From assembly GCA_963932955.1 (NCBI GenBank), contig CAWVRK010000001.1:1-64000 (forward strand): a DNA stretch of 64,000 nucleotides, in the 5' to 3' direction. The DNA is from Flavicella sp963932955 (GTDB taxonomy: Bacteria; Bacteroidota; Bacteroidia; Flavobacteriales; Flavobacteriaceae). Shown here in pieces: positions 34,737-43,657 of this stretch. Below the pieces are notes generated by a model. It was not told where the DNA came from. It worked only from the letters and a program-made list of their open reading frames with translations, and ran no database searches. Position 1 is the first letter of the stretch; the number at the start of each line of letters is the position of its first letter. The position numbers and the translations under genes were made by a program.

Positions 34737-34790
34737 AAGTTATTTTTTAAGTGAGTCTTTCAAAGCCAGTAGCCTTGAAACAATCAAGGG

Positions 34791-35120
34791 TTAGAGTTCG
34801 TTTTTAATTTTTATCAATTCTGCCTTTACGGATTCCAAACTGCTGATGATCTCATGAGTGAGGACCGTTTTTTTAGGAGCTGTTTTCAACTTCTTTTTTG
34901 CACCTTCAAGGGTAAATCCTTTTTCTTTGACCAAATGATAAATCATTTGAAAGTTTTTGACATCGTCTTGGGTAAACATCCGATCTCCCTTTGCATTTTT
35001 TTTGGGTTTGATGACGTCAAACTCTTTTTCCCAAAAACGAATGAGGGAGGTGTTTACTCCAAAAGCTTTGGCCACTTCGCCAATTTTATAATATCTTTTT
35101 TCGGGCAAATCTACCTGCAT
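34791..35120 (-). CDS. MerR-family transcriptional regulator
   Basis: 109 residues. The MerR winged helix-turn-helix YYKIGEVAKAFGVNTSLIRFWEKEF is near 10-34, followed by the wing (IKPKKNAKGDRMFTQDDV) and a short coiled coil. There is no C-terminal effector domain or Cys cluster, so no metal or drug ligand can be proposed. The gene overlaps the M23 peptidase gene by one base; this pairing is common in flavobacteria. Confidence 0.9.
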   Translation of the reverse strand: MQVDLPEKRYYKIGEVAKAFGVNTSLIRFWEKEFDVIKPKKNAKGDRMFTQDDVKNFQMIYHLVKEKGFTLEGAKKKLKTAPKKTVLTHEIISSLESVKAELIKIKNEL

Positions 35121-36091
35121 CAGTCGAGGGATTGATTTTCTAGTGAGGACATTTCCAACATGGTGTTGTATTCGTCAGGCGTGAGGTCATTGAAATAGTA
35201 ATACACGGGGTTTACTTTTCGGTTTCCTTTGAGGACTTCGTAATGCAAATGCGGGGCTGTAGAAGTTCCCGAAGAACCGACATAGCCAATCAAGTCCCCT
35301 CTTTTTACTTTTTGATGTTTCCGAACGGTATAGCGATCTAAATGGGCGTAAAAAGTTTGGTATCCAAAACCATGGGTGATCTTGACTTGGTTTCCATAAC
35401 CTCTTCGCGAGCGCTTGACCTTGGTAACTTTTCCGTTCCCCGTCGCGTAGACAGGCGTGCCTTTTGGTGCGGAAAAATCCATTCCCCAATGGTATTTTCG
35501 AGTTTTGTAAATCGGATGTATGCGGTAACCGTATCCGGATGCCATGCGTTTCAATTCTTTATTGGCTACCGGTTGAATGGCGGGTATGGACGCCAACATT
35601 TCTTTTTTGTTTTTTGCCATTCCGACAATTTCATCCAGTGACTTGGACTGTACCACCAATTGTTTGGAGAGAATGTCTATTTTTTTGGTCACGTCTTTGA
35701 TCATGGTTGAGTTTTCAAAACCATCCAAAGACTTGTAGCGATTGACCCCTCCAAAACCAGCCATCCGTTGTTCCTTAGAGATGGGCTCTGCTTCAAAATA
35801 AACCCGGTAGATGTTGTTGTCTCGATCTTGAATCTCGTTCAATACTTCTGTCCCCTCGTCGATGCGCTTGGAAAGCAATTCGAAGTGCAATTGGAGGTTT
35901 TCTAATTCTCGCTGTTGTGCAATCTGGCCCGGAGATTTGATCAAATAACTAAAACCCACAAAACCTATAAAAGCGACCAAGACAAGGGCAACCACAAAGA
36001 ACATGCTGTTCTTGAATTTGGTCTGCCTGTCTACTTGGATTCTTTGGTAGGAGAGTGTCTCAGAATCGTAATAAAATTTTACTTTCGCCAT
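35120..36091 (-). CDS. M23 family metallopeptidase (peptidoglycan hydrolase)
   Basis: 323 residues. One membrane helix (~30-50), a periplasmic coiled-coil stretch (~60-175), then a LytM/M23 domain with the zinc motifs HWGMD (in RKYHWGMDFSAPKGTP) and HLHYE near the C-terminus, plus the intermediate HGFGYQTFYAHL. All expected zinc ligands are present, so it is probably an active endopeptidase rather than an EnvC-type activator. The start codon at 36091 is divergent from alaS. Confidence 0.93.
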   Translation of the reverse strand: MAKVKFYYDSETLSYQRIQVDRQTKFKNSMFFVVALVLVAFIGFVGFSYLIKSPGQIAQQRELENLQLHFELLSKRIDEGTEVLNEIQDRDNNIYRVYFEAEPISKEQRMAGFGGVNRYKSLDGFENSTMIKDVTKKIDILSKQLVVQSKSLDEIVGMAKNKKEMLASIPAIQPVANKELKRMASGYGYRIHPIYKTRKYHWGMDFSAPKGTPVYATGNGKVTKVKRSRRGYGNQVKITHGFGYQTFYAHLDRYTVRKHQKVKRGDLIGYVGSSGTSTAPHLHYEVLKGNRKVNPVYYYFNDLTPDEYNTMLEMSSLENQSLD

Positions 36092-36113
36092 ATTGCTAAA
36101 TATAGTACTTTTG
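36083..36113 (+). promoter_or_regulatory. Candidate alaS promoter
   Basis: TTTC (36083-36086), a 19-bp gap and TACTTTTG (36106-36113) fit the -33/-7 pattern, giving a leader of about 125 nt before alaS. Confidence 0.5.
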
Positions 36114-36187
36114 TGAGCTGAGAAGGGATGTCAAATGCAATTGAAAGCCCTCCCAACGTTACGCAAATTTACAAAATGTTTTAGAAC

Positions 36188-36220
36188 TACTCGCTATCCG
36201 AGTATTTTTAGCGTTTTTTT
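36188..36220 (+). promoter_or_regulatory. Overlapping hairpins in the alaS leader
   Basis: TACTCG (36188-36193) pairs with CGAGTA (36199-36204), followed by TTTTT. An alternative stem CGCTA (36192-36196) with TAGCG (36209-36213) is followed by TTTTTTT. The two share bases and cannot form together. This looks like a small switch or leaky terminator ahead of alaS. Confidence 0.4.
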
Positions 36221-36243
36221 AATAGTCCAAGAACCACTACCGC

Positions 36244-38856
36244 ATGAAATCACAAGACATAAGACAGCAATTTTTAACCTTTTTTAATGAGAAAGCACAC
36301 AAAATTGTCGCCTCTGCTCCGATTGTTTTAAAAGACGATCCGACATTGATGTTTACCAATGCAGGAATGAACCAATTCAAAGAGTACTTTTTGGGACAAC
36401 GCACCATCACAGATGCCCGAATTGCTGACAGCCAAAAATGCTTGCGCGTCTCAGGAAAACACAACGACTTGGAAGAGGTCGGAAAAGACACCTACCACCA
36501 CACCATGTTTGAGATGTTGGGCAACTGGAGTTTTGGAGATTATTTTAAAAAGGAAGCCATCACTTGGGCTTGGGAGTTTTTAGTCGACGTCTTAAAAGTG
36601 GACAAAGACATTCTTTATGTAAGTGTTTTTGAAGGAAGTAAAGATGCTGACAACTTGGCTTTGGACCAGGAAGCTTTCGACCTTTGGAGTGCGATTGTCC
36701 CAAAAGACAAAATTATCTTGGGAAACAAAAAAGACAATTTTTGGGAAATGGGAGCACAAGGGCCTTGCGGTCCCTGCTCAGAAATCCACGTGGACATTCG
36801 CTCCCAAGAAGAAAAAGCAAAAGTTCCAGGCCGTGAATTGGTCAATCAAGACCACCCTCAGGTGGTAGAAATCTGGAATTTGGTCTTTATGCAGTTCAAT
36901 CGAAAAGCAGACGGATCTTTGGAAAAACTCCCTGCACAACACGTAGACACCGGGATGGGTTTTGAGCGTCTGTGTATGGTTCTCCAAAAAGTACAGTCCA
37001 ACTACGACACGGATGTGTTTACTCCTTTGATTGCCAAGATTGAAAAGACAACACAACAGACTTATGGCAAAAATGAAGAAACAGACATCGCCATTCGTGT
37101 GATTGCCGACCATGTTCGGGCGGTTGCCTTTTCCATTGCAGACGGACAACTCCCCTCTAACAATGGTGCGGGATATGTGATTCGCCGTATTTTAAGACGT
37201 GCCGTGCGTTATGGATTTACCTTTTTAAACAAAAAAGAGCCTTTTATCCACGAATTGGTTGGGGTTTTAAACACACAAATGGGTGCTAGCTTCCCAGAGA
37301 TTCAAGCCCAACACGAATTGATTTCCAAAGTCATCAAAGAAGAAGAAAACTCTTTCTTACGTACTTTGGGACAAGGACTGCACTTGTTGGACACCTTGAT
37401 TGCCAACAACAAAGGAACCGTCCTCTCAGGCGTCAAAGCATTTGAGCTTTACGATACGTTTGGATTTCCGATCGATTTGACTGCTTTAATCTTGGAAGAA
37501 AAAGGGTTGACCTTGGACGAAAAAACTTTTCAAGAGGAGCTTGACAAACAGAAAAATCGTTCGAGAGCAGCTGCCCAAATGGACACCGACGATTGGACCA
37601 TTTTAATCGAAGATGCCCCAAATGCATTTGCCGGCTACGACCAATTGCAAGCCGATGTCAAAATCACCCGCTACCGAAAGGTCTCCTCCAAAAAGGACGG
37701 GGATTTGTACCAAATCGCCTTTGACAGCACTCCATTTTATCCAGAAGGAGGAGGACAGGTCGGAGATCTTGGTTTTTTCGGAAACGATTCAGAAAAAATC
37801 AGCATTGTCGACACCAAGAAAGAAAACAACCTGATTCTTCATTTTACCAAAAAGATTCCGAGCAACCCCAAAGCGACTTTTCAAGCTGTAGTCAATGCTG
37901 AAAAGCGAAATTTGACCAATAGCAATCACAGTGCTACGCATTTGTTACACCAAGCCTTGCGAACAGTATTGGGGACTCATGTAGAACAAAAAGGATCTTT
38001 GGTAAACGCAAAAAACTTACGTTTTGACTTTTCTCACTTTTCAAAAGTAACTGCGGAGGAATTGAAAGCGGTGGAAAGTTTTGTCAACGAACGCATTGCT
38101 GCTGCCATCCCCTTACAAGATTTCCGAAGCATTGCACTGCAAGAGGCTTTGGACAAAGGTGCCATGGCGCTCTTTGGCGAAAAGTACGGGGAGCAAGTTC
38201 GCATGGTTCAATTTGACGAATCGGCAGAATTGTGTGGTGGGACACATGTACAAAATACGAATGCCATTTGGCAATTGAAAATTGTTTCCGAAGGTGCTGT
38301 CGCTGCAGGAATTCGAAGAATCGAAGCAATCACTTCTACGGCTGTCAAAAAGCATTACGAAAAACAAGAGGGCTTGCTCGGAGAGTTAAAAGCTGCCTTG
38401 AAAAACAATCCCGACCCACTCAAAGCCATTGTGTCCTTGCAAGAAGAAAACGCTTCTTTGAAAAAAGAAGTGGAAGCCTTGGTCAAAGCAAAAGCAAAAC
38501 AGCTAAAAACGCAACTCAAAAATGCTGTTAAAACAATCAATGGTGTCAATTTTATTGCCGCTCAATTGGATTTGAATGCCGCAGCCATCAAAGATTTGGC
38601 TCATGAATTGGGGGATGAAGTCAGCGATTTGTTCTTTTTTGCCGGTGCTGAACAGGAGGGAAAAGCATTGCTCACGGCCTATATCTCTAAAAATTTGGTG
38701 GAAGAAAAAGGAATGGATGCCGGTAAAATTGTTCGCGAGCTTGGAAAATTGATCCAAGGCGGAGGTGGTGGTCAAAAATTCTTTGCCACTGCTGGAGGAA
38801 AAAACCCGGCTGGAATCAAAGAGGCCGTCGAAAAAGCCGCCTCTTACATTGTCTAA
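36244..38856 (+). CDS. alaS: Alanine-tRNA ligase
   Basis: 870 residues with the full domain set. Class II catalytic core: FTNAGMNQFKEYF, GPCGPCSEIH, the RILRRAVRYG helix. Editing domain with HSATHLLHQAL (zinc/editing His pair) and CGGTHV. C-terminal oligomerisation region after ~720 ending with GGGGGQKFFATAGGKNP. It charges tRNA-Ala and clears mischarged Ser/Gly. Single gene behind a structured leader. Confidence 0.97.
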   Translation: MKSQDIRQQFLTFFNEKAHKIVASAPIVLKDDPTLMFTNAGMNQFKEYFLGQRTITDARIADSQKCLRVSGKHNDLEEVGKDTYHHTMFEMLGNWSFGDYFKKEAITWAWEFLVDVLKVDKDILYVSVFEGSKDADNLALDQEAFDLWSAIVPKDKIILGNKKDNFWEMGAQGPCGPCSEIHVDIRSQEEKAKVPGRELVNQDHPQVVEIWNLVFMQFNRKADGSLEKLPAQHVDTGMGFERLCMVLQKVQSNYDTDVFTPLIAKIEKTTQQTYGKNEETDIAIRVIADHVRAVAFSIADGQLPSNNGAGYVIRRILRRAVRYGFTFLNKKEPFIHELVGVLNTQMGASFPEIQAQHELISKVIKEEENSFLRTLGQGLHLLDTLIANNKGTVLSGVKAFELYDTFGFPIDLTALILEEKGLTLDEKTFQEELDKQKNRSRAAAQMDTDDWTILIEDAPNAFAGYDQLQADVKITRYRKVSSKKDGDLYQIAFDSTPFYPEGGGQVGDLGFFGNDSEKISIVDTKKENNLILHFTKKIPSNPKATFQAVVNAEKRNLTNSNHSATHLLHQALRTVLGTHVEQKGSLVNAKNLRFDFSHFSKVTAEELKAVESFVNERIAAAIPLQDFRSIALQEALDKGAMALFGEKYGEQVRMVQFDESAELCGGTHVQNTNAIWQLKIVSEGAVAAGIRRIEAITSTAVKKHYEKQEGLLGELKAALKNNPDPLKAIVSLQEENASLKKEVEALVKAKAKQLKTQLKNAVKTINGVNFIAAQLDLNAAAIKDLAHELGDEVSDLFFFAGAEQEGKALLTAYISKNLVEEKGMDAGKIVRELGKLIQGGGGGQKFFATAGGKNPAGIKEAVEKAASYIV

Positions 38857-38997
38857 AACACCCCAATTGTAAATTCTTGACAGGATCTTGTTTGCCTTTT
38901 CATCAAGACCATCAAAACTTTTCCTCAACGCGAAAGCTGAAAACAACACTTTTGAAGGGAGCAAGGAAAAGGATTCGTAACTTGAACATAAAAAACA

Positions 38998-39516
38998 ATG
39001 GATTTCTTTTTCTTGTCAACGGGATTTTTAATGGTGATTTTGGGCATTGTCGGTTCTTTTCTTCCCGTATTGCCGGGTCCTCCGACAGGATGGATTGGCT
39101 TGCTGATGCTTCACCTTACGAAGAGCATTCCTGACAATTGGAATTTTTTATGGATGACACTTGCAATCGCCTTGCTCGCTACCTTGTTGGATTACACACT
39201 TCCCGCATTGAGTACCAAAAAGTTTGGCGGCACTAAAAAAGGGGTTTGGGGCTCGAGTGTCGGTTTGGGAATCGGTTTGTTCTTCGGCCCTGTAGGTATT
39301 GTTTTTGGTCCTTTTTTAGGTGCTTTTTTGGGCGAACTCACAGAAAACCCCAAAGAGGTTTCCAAAGCGCTAAAAGCAGCTACAGGCTCCTTTGTTGGAT
39401 TTTTGTTCTCTACCGCTTTGAAAGCCGTCATCAGTGTTGTGTTTTTTTGGTATTTTATCCAAATTTTTTGGACAAATCGGAAGGTGTTTTTCTCGCAATT
39501 CTTTGTGACGAATTGA
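38998..39516 (+). CDS. DUF456 domain membrane protein
   Basis: 172 residues with four or five hydrophobic segments. The family pattern is visible: GIVGSFLPVLPGPPTGWIGLLMLH near the start, then a Gly-rich central stretch (GVWGSSVGLGIGLFFGPVGIVFGPFLGAFLGEL, parts quoted) resembling glycine-zipper packing. Function unknown. It is preceded by 141 bp after alaS and lies before lysS. Confidence 0.9.
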   Translation: MDFFFLSTGFLMVILGIVGSFLPVLPGPPTGWIGLLMLHLTKSIPDNWNFLWMTLAIALLATLLDYTLPALSTKKFGGTKKGVWGSSVGLGIGLFFGPVGIVFGPFLGAFLGELTENPKEVSKALKAATGSFVGFLFSTALKAVISVVFFWYFIQIFWTNRKVFFSQFFVTN

Positions 39517-39740
39517 ATCCAGACGGACTTTCTCTCTAAAAAAAACAAAAAAAAAGCAACCCAAAAAAGGGAAGCTTTCCACTGGTTTCAACAAAAACCA
39601 CATCATTTTTTACTAAAAATGACAAAACAACACACTGTTGCTTCCTAAAAAACAACAAACAAATCTACATTTTTTTTCGACAACATCCTAAAAAGAACTC
39701 TTTTGAAAAGATGTCGCTCCTCATAAAATGGCATTTCGCA

Positions 39741-39770
39741 TTTGTAATTCGCAATTCTTAAGTATCTTTG
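39741..39770 (+). promoter_or_regulatory. Promoter of lysS
   Basis: TTTG (39741-39744), an 18-bp gap and TATCTTTG (39763-39770) match the consensus; the lysS ATG is 34 bp downstream. Confidence 0.7.
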
Positions 39771-39804
39771 CAGGCAAATCTATTGGCCTTTAAACAAAAC
39801 GAAC

Positions 39805-41499
39805 ATGCACCTATCAGAACAAGAAATTGTGAGAAGAGAATCTCTTCAAAAGCTACGTGACTTAGGAATCAACCCCTACCCTGCAGAAGAATTCAAATCC
39901 ACCGCGACCGTTGAGTCTATTGTCGGTGATTTCGAAAATTACGAAGGTAAAAACGTCGTGATTTCTGGAAGAATGATGAGCCGAAGACTGATGGGAAAAG
40001 CCTCCTTTGCCGAATTAAAAGACAGCACGGGGCGCATGCAGATTTATGTGAACAGGGACGAAATAGCGAGCGGCGATGACAAAAGCATGTACAACGATGT
40101 TTTTAAAAAACTGCTAGATATCGGTGACATCCTCGGAATCGAAGGAAAAGTGTTCAGAACTCAAGTAGGAGAGCCCTCTGTTTTTGTTCACAAATTGACA
40201 CTCTTGTCAAAGTCCTTACGCCCGCTTCCCGTGGTCAAAACAGATGCCTCTGGAAAAGTACACGATGCCTTTAGCGATCCTGAATTGAGATACAGACAGC
40301 GCTATGTAGACCTCATTGTAAACGACCATGTAAAAGAGACATTTCTCAAACGAACCAAAATTACCAATTCCATACGTCAATTTTTCAACGAACGCGACTA
40401 TTTGGAAGTAGAAACACCCATATTGCAACCCATTCCAGGTGGCGCTGCTGCACGGCCTTTTAAGACCCATCACAATGCACTAGACATTCCCTTGTATTTG
40501 CGTATTGCCAATGAACTCTATTTGAAAAGATTGATTGTCGGTGGTTTTGATGCCGTCTATGAGTTTGCCAAAGATTTTAGAAATGAAGGGATGGACAAAA
40601 CCCACAATCCCGAATTTACGGTCATGGAATTGTATGTGGCCTACAAAGATTACCATTGGATGATGGAGATGACTGAGCAGCTGCTTGAAAAGGTTGCTAC
40701 CGATTCCAACGGATCTTCCGCTGTTCAAGTAGGAGCCCATACCATTGAATTTAAAGCTCCTTACCCTAGAGTACCCATCCTTGAAGCTATTAAGATCCAT
40801 ACAGGCTACGACGTGGCGGGCATGAAGGAAGAGGAATTGAAAGAAGTTTGTAGAAAAGTGGGTGTTGAAGTGGAAGAAAGTATGGGAGTTGGAAAACTAA
40901 TCGACGAATTGTTTGGAGAAAAATGCGAACACCACTACATACAACCTACATTCATCACTGACTACCCCAAAGAGATGAGTCCTTTGACCAAAGAACACAG
41001 GGACAATAAGGAACTCACGGAACGTTTTGAATTGATGGTGAACGGAAAAGAATTGGCAAATGCCTATTCAGAGCTCAACGACCCTATTGAACAAAAAGAA
41101 CGCTTTGAGGAGCAATTGAAACTGTCTGAAAAAGGAGACGATGAGGCGATGTTTATCGACCATGATTTTATCCGGTCGTTGGAATACGGCATGCCTCCTA
41201 CTTCTGGTATCGGCATCGGTATCGATCGTTTGGTGATGCTCTTGACAAACAATAGTTCGATTCAAGAAGTCTTGTTTTTCCCTCAAATGCGCCCAGAAAA
41301 AACAGGGGTTGTTTTGACGGATGAAGAAAAGGAATTGTTGGGTCTTTTGAGAGGAAACAGTCCTGTCTTACTAAGCGAACTAAAAGAGAAATCAGGATTG
41401 AGCAATAAAAAATGGGACAAAACAATCAAGGGGTTGACAAAAAAGAACTCAGCTGTAGTTTCCAAAACAGAAGCAGGTCTTTTTGTAACATTGGTCTAA
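39805..41499 (+). CDS. lysS: Lysine-tRNA ligase (class II) with C-terminal extension
   Basis: The N-terminal OB-fold anticodon-binding domain (VISGRMMSRRLMGKASFAELKD, quoted in part) is followed by the class II core: motif 2 FRNEGMDKTHNPEF and motif 3 TSGIGIGIDRLVML. E. coli LysRS has ~505 residues; this one has 564. The extra ~60 C-terminal residues (LLGLLRGNSPVLLSELKEKS and following) look like a small winged-helix-like module. Flavobacterial LysRS often carry such a tail. Confidence 0.96.
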   Translation: MHLSEQEIVRRESLQKLRDLGINPYPAEEFKSTATVESIVGDFENYEGKNVVISGRMMSRRLMGKASFAELKDSTGRMQIYVNRDEIASGDDKSMYNDVFKKLLDIGDILGIEGKVFRTQVGEPSVFVHKLTLLSKSLRPLPVVKTDASGKVHDAFSDPELRYRQRYVDLIVNDHVKETFLKRTKITNSIRQFFNERDYLEVETPILQPIPGGAAARPFKTHHNALDIPLYLRIANELYLKRLIVGGFDAVYEFAKDFRNEGMDKTHNPEFTVMELYVAYKDYHWMMEMTEQLLEKVATDSNGSSAVQVGAHTIEFKAPYPRVPILEAIKIHTGYDVAGMKEEELKEVCRKVGVEVEESMGVGKLIDELFGEKCEHHYIQPTFITDYPKEMSPLTKEHRDNKELTERFELMVNGKELANAYSELNDPIEQKERFEEQLKLSEKGDDEAMFIDHDFIRSLEYGMPPTSGIGIGIDRLVMLLTNNSSIQEVLFFPQMRPEKTGVVLTDEEKELLGLLRGNSPVLLSELKEKSGLSNKKWDKTIKGLTKKNSAVVSKTEAGLFVTLV

Positions 41500-41598
41500 G
41501 TTGAAAAAAAACGCATCTCGTTGATAAACATTGTTTTATAACGTGTCTTTACAGCCATAAAATTAAAATCAAAACGATTTTCGGCTTTAATTTTTCTC

Positions 41599-41606
41599 TA
41601 TATTTG
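41599..41606 (+). promoter_or_regulatory. -7 promoter box for a small RNA
   Basis: TATATTTG fits TAnnTTTG and is followed after ~45 nt by a strong terminator with no plus-strand protein gene downstream. Confidence 0.6.
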
Positions 41607-41608
41607 TT

Positions 41609-41681
41609 ACAATTGGTGTACTACACCAATTTCTTTTTCATAGCAATTTTCCCACTCTATTCGTAGAGTGGGTTTTTTTTT
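41609..41681 (+). ncRNA. Probable orphan small RNA (~72 nt)
   Basis: The unit consists of a consensus -7 box, a 5' hairpin (AATTGGTGTA/TACACCAATT, 41611-41631), a 20-nt unpaired U-rich stretch, and a terminator CCCACTCTA-TTCG-TAGAGTGGG followed by nine T (to 41681). The next gene is on the other strand and starts beyond the terminator, so this is not the leader of an annotated gene. A reading frame with GTG at 41616 would encode a Phe/Tyr-rich 16-residue peptide, but its start lies in the 5' hairpin. Not recognised as a known RNA family. Confidence 0.55.
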
Positions 41682-41765
41682 GGACGCATTATGCTCGAGA
41701 AAAGAAAACCTCAACTTGCAGTCGTAAAAACACTTTTTGAGACAGAACAAAGACCGTAAAAGGAA

Positions 41766-42599
41766 TTACTCGACGCGCAACTGCTGGTTAGGGCTGATTG
41801 CATCTGAATCCAAATGATTCCAAGATTTCAATTGCGCAACTGTGATTTTGTGTTTTTGTGAAATCGAATACAATGTATCTCCTTTTTGAACGGTGTAAAG
41901 TTTTTTGTTTTTCGAAGTTCTTTTTTTAATTTTCTTCTTGAGAACGATCTTGTCAAAATTGTAGAGCTCGTAAGTTTCGATCAAGTGAATCAGGCGTTTT
42001 GCGTATTTTTTGTCCGTTGCGTATCCCGCCTTTCGCAAGCCTTTGGCCCACCTTTTGTAATCGTCTCTTTTCAAGTCAAAAAGAAAATCGTAACGAGATC
42101 TGGTTTTTAAAAATCGAGAATGATCTTTGTAGGATTCGGCTACAGCTTTGTATTTTCGAAAACACTCTTGTTTTTTATCGTCGTCATGACGAACCGTTTT
42201 TCCTTTCCACCCCTTGTGGCATTTGACACCAAAATGGTTGTTGGATTTCAGAGCCAACCTACTAAGTCCCCTTCCCGATTCCAAAATCCCCTGAGCCAAT
42301 GTGATGCTGGCAGGAATTTTAGCTTTTTTCATCTCTTCCATAGAAACAAGTGCGTACTTGCTGATGTAAGCAACAGTACGCATGTCTAATTGCGCACCTT
42401 TCTTTTTTAATTTAGAGATTTCTTTGTTTACCGATTTGTTGTTTGTTTTCACAATCTCAATCTTTGGCCATGTGCGAGTTGCTGATTTGCTTTTTTTTGA
42501 AGAGCCACAACTCACAAAAAAAAATCCAAAGATAAAAGCAGCTAAAAAAGAGCGGCAAAAAAAGTGTTTGAATCGTACTAATGAGATGCTAAGAGACAT
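41766..42599 (-). CDS. LysM-containing glucosaminidase lipoprotein
   Basis: Start chosen at MSLSISLVRF; an earlier ATG at 42623 is possible. The signal peptide ends in a lipobox (FFVSCGSS), so the protein is a lipoprotein. The glucosaminidase domain (~65-210) has the glycosidase region ASITLAQGILESGRG and NNHFGVKCH. A C-terminal LysM motif (YTVQKGDTLYSISQKHKITV) binds peptidoglycan. Predicted N-acetylglucosaminidase acting on the wall. The upstream PLP-enzyme gene ends 60 bp before the start. Confidence 0.92.
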   Translation of the reverse strand: MSLSISLVRFKHFFCRSFLAAFIFGFFFVSCGSSKKSKSATRTWPKIEIVKTNNKSVNKEISKLKKKGAQLDMRTVAYISKYALVSMEEMKKAKIPASITLAQGILESGRGLSRLALKSNNHFGVKCHKGWKGKTVRHDDDKKQECFRKYKAVAESYKDHSRFLKTRSRYDFLFDLKRDDYKRWAKGLRKAGYATDKKYAKRLIHLIETYELYNFDKIVLKKKIKKRTSKNKKLYTVQKGDTLYSISQKHKITVAQLKSWNHLDSDAISPNQQLRVE

Positions 42600-42659
42600 G
42601 TGTTGTTGGTTTGCTGTTTTCAAAAGTCAATGTTACTGAAATAATTTAACCTATACAAT

Positions 42660-43592
42660 TCAGACCTCAATCAAGGGCTGACCTTTTTTTGCCAACAAGG
42701 CATTCATCCCTGCGATTCCTTGGATGCCACCTGTGTGAATGGCCAAAATATTTGTTCCTTTGGGGAAGTGGTTTTTGCGAACCAAATCCAATAAGCCATA
42801 CATCATTTTAGCGGTATAAACGGGATCCAATAAGATGCCTGTCGCGGCTTTAAAAGCATTTATAAAAGTAATCAATTCAGGAGTTGTTTTGGCATAGCCG
42901 CCAAAATGATAGGCTTCCATCAATTGCCATTGGTCCTTATCGGCAGTGTACTCCCGTATCTTAGATGTTAAAAAGTCTCCTTTTAAGGCAGGAAACCCAT
43001 ATACTTGCTGCCCCTCTTCAGTGCTGTTGATAATTCCTGAAATGGTAGCTCCCGTTCCCACCGCAACACAGACAACGTCGCATGAGACATCCTTGTTCAA
43101 AATGGCTTCACAACCTTGAACAGCGAGCGCATTGCTGCCACCTTCAGCTAGGATATAGGCTTCTGGAAATTCTTTTTGCAAACGCTCTAAAAAAAGAGCC
43201 TCCTCTTTCATACGGTAGTCAGAACGAGAAAGAAATCGAAGTTGCATGCCAAAATCTTTGGAAGCACGCAGGGTGCTATTTGACTTCAAAGTTTTGTCAA
43301 TCGCTAAGCCCAACTCGTCTCCTCGTATGAACCCGATGGTTTCAAAACCAAATTCATTTCCCGCACTGGCCGTTGCCAAAATATGATTGGAGTATGCCCC
43401 TCCAAAAGTCAGAAGCTGCCTTTTGCCTTGGCGTTTGGCCTCCTCTATATTGTAGGCCAATTTTCGGTATTTATTTCCCGAAATGTTTGGATGTAATAAG
43501 TCTTCTCTCTGTACAAAAAGAGACACGTCTTTCGCGGTCAATTCGGGCAGAAAGACAGGTTGAGTTTGACTCTGTAAAGGCTTTAAATACAT
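42660..43592 (-). CDS. 1-aminocyclopropane-1-carboxylate deaminase/D-cysteine desulfhydrase family PLP enzyme
   Basis: 310 residues, fold type II PLP enzyme. The Schiff-base Lys is in NISGNKYRKL, followed by FGGAYSNH (the Ser/Asn pair contacting substrate) and the phosphate-binding VGTGATISGI. True ACC deaminase and D-cysteine desulfhydrase cannot be separated by motif alone; D-cysteine desulfhydrase activity is more likely in a marine bacterium without plant contact. It precedes the glucosaminidase gene, a neighbour pair I associate with flavobacteria. Confidence 0.9.
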   Translation of the reverse strand: MYLKPLQSQTQPVFLPELTAKDVSLFVQREDLLHPNISGNKYRKLAYNIEEAKRQGKRQLLTFGGAYSNHILATASAGNEFGFETIGFIRGDELGLAIDKTLKSNSTLRASKDFGMQLRFLSRSDYRMKEEALFLERLQKEFPEAYILAEGGSNALAVQGCEAILNKDVSCDVVCVAVGTGATISGIINSTEEGQQVYGFPALKGDFLTSKIREYTADKDQWQLMEAYHFGGYAKTTPELITFINAFKAATGILLDPVYTAKMMYGLLDLVRKNHFPKGTNILAIHTGGIQGIAGMNALLAKKGQPLIEV

Positions 43593-43657
43593 CTATAAAC
43601 GGGTGTTATGTGGACCAAAAACAGGTGACATGTCCATGCAGGGCCAAAAAGTGCGTT

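Noticed and set aside
36132..36188. Leader peptide for alaS (ATG at 36132, 18 codons)
   Set aside because: It contains a single Ala codon and no feature suggesting regulated stalling.
39552..39585. Hairpin AAAGC..CCC..GGG..GCTTT after the DUF456 gene as a terminator
   Set aside because: On the plus strand no U-tract follows, the stem has internal loops, and no minus-strand gene would use it.
41613..41666. Phe/Tyr-rich leader peptide of an attenuator
   Set aside because: No plus-strand gene follows the terminator, and the start codon is buried in the 5' hairpin; kept only as an alternative for the small RNA.
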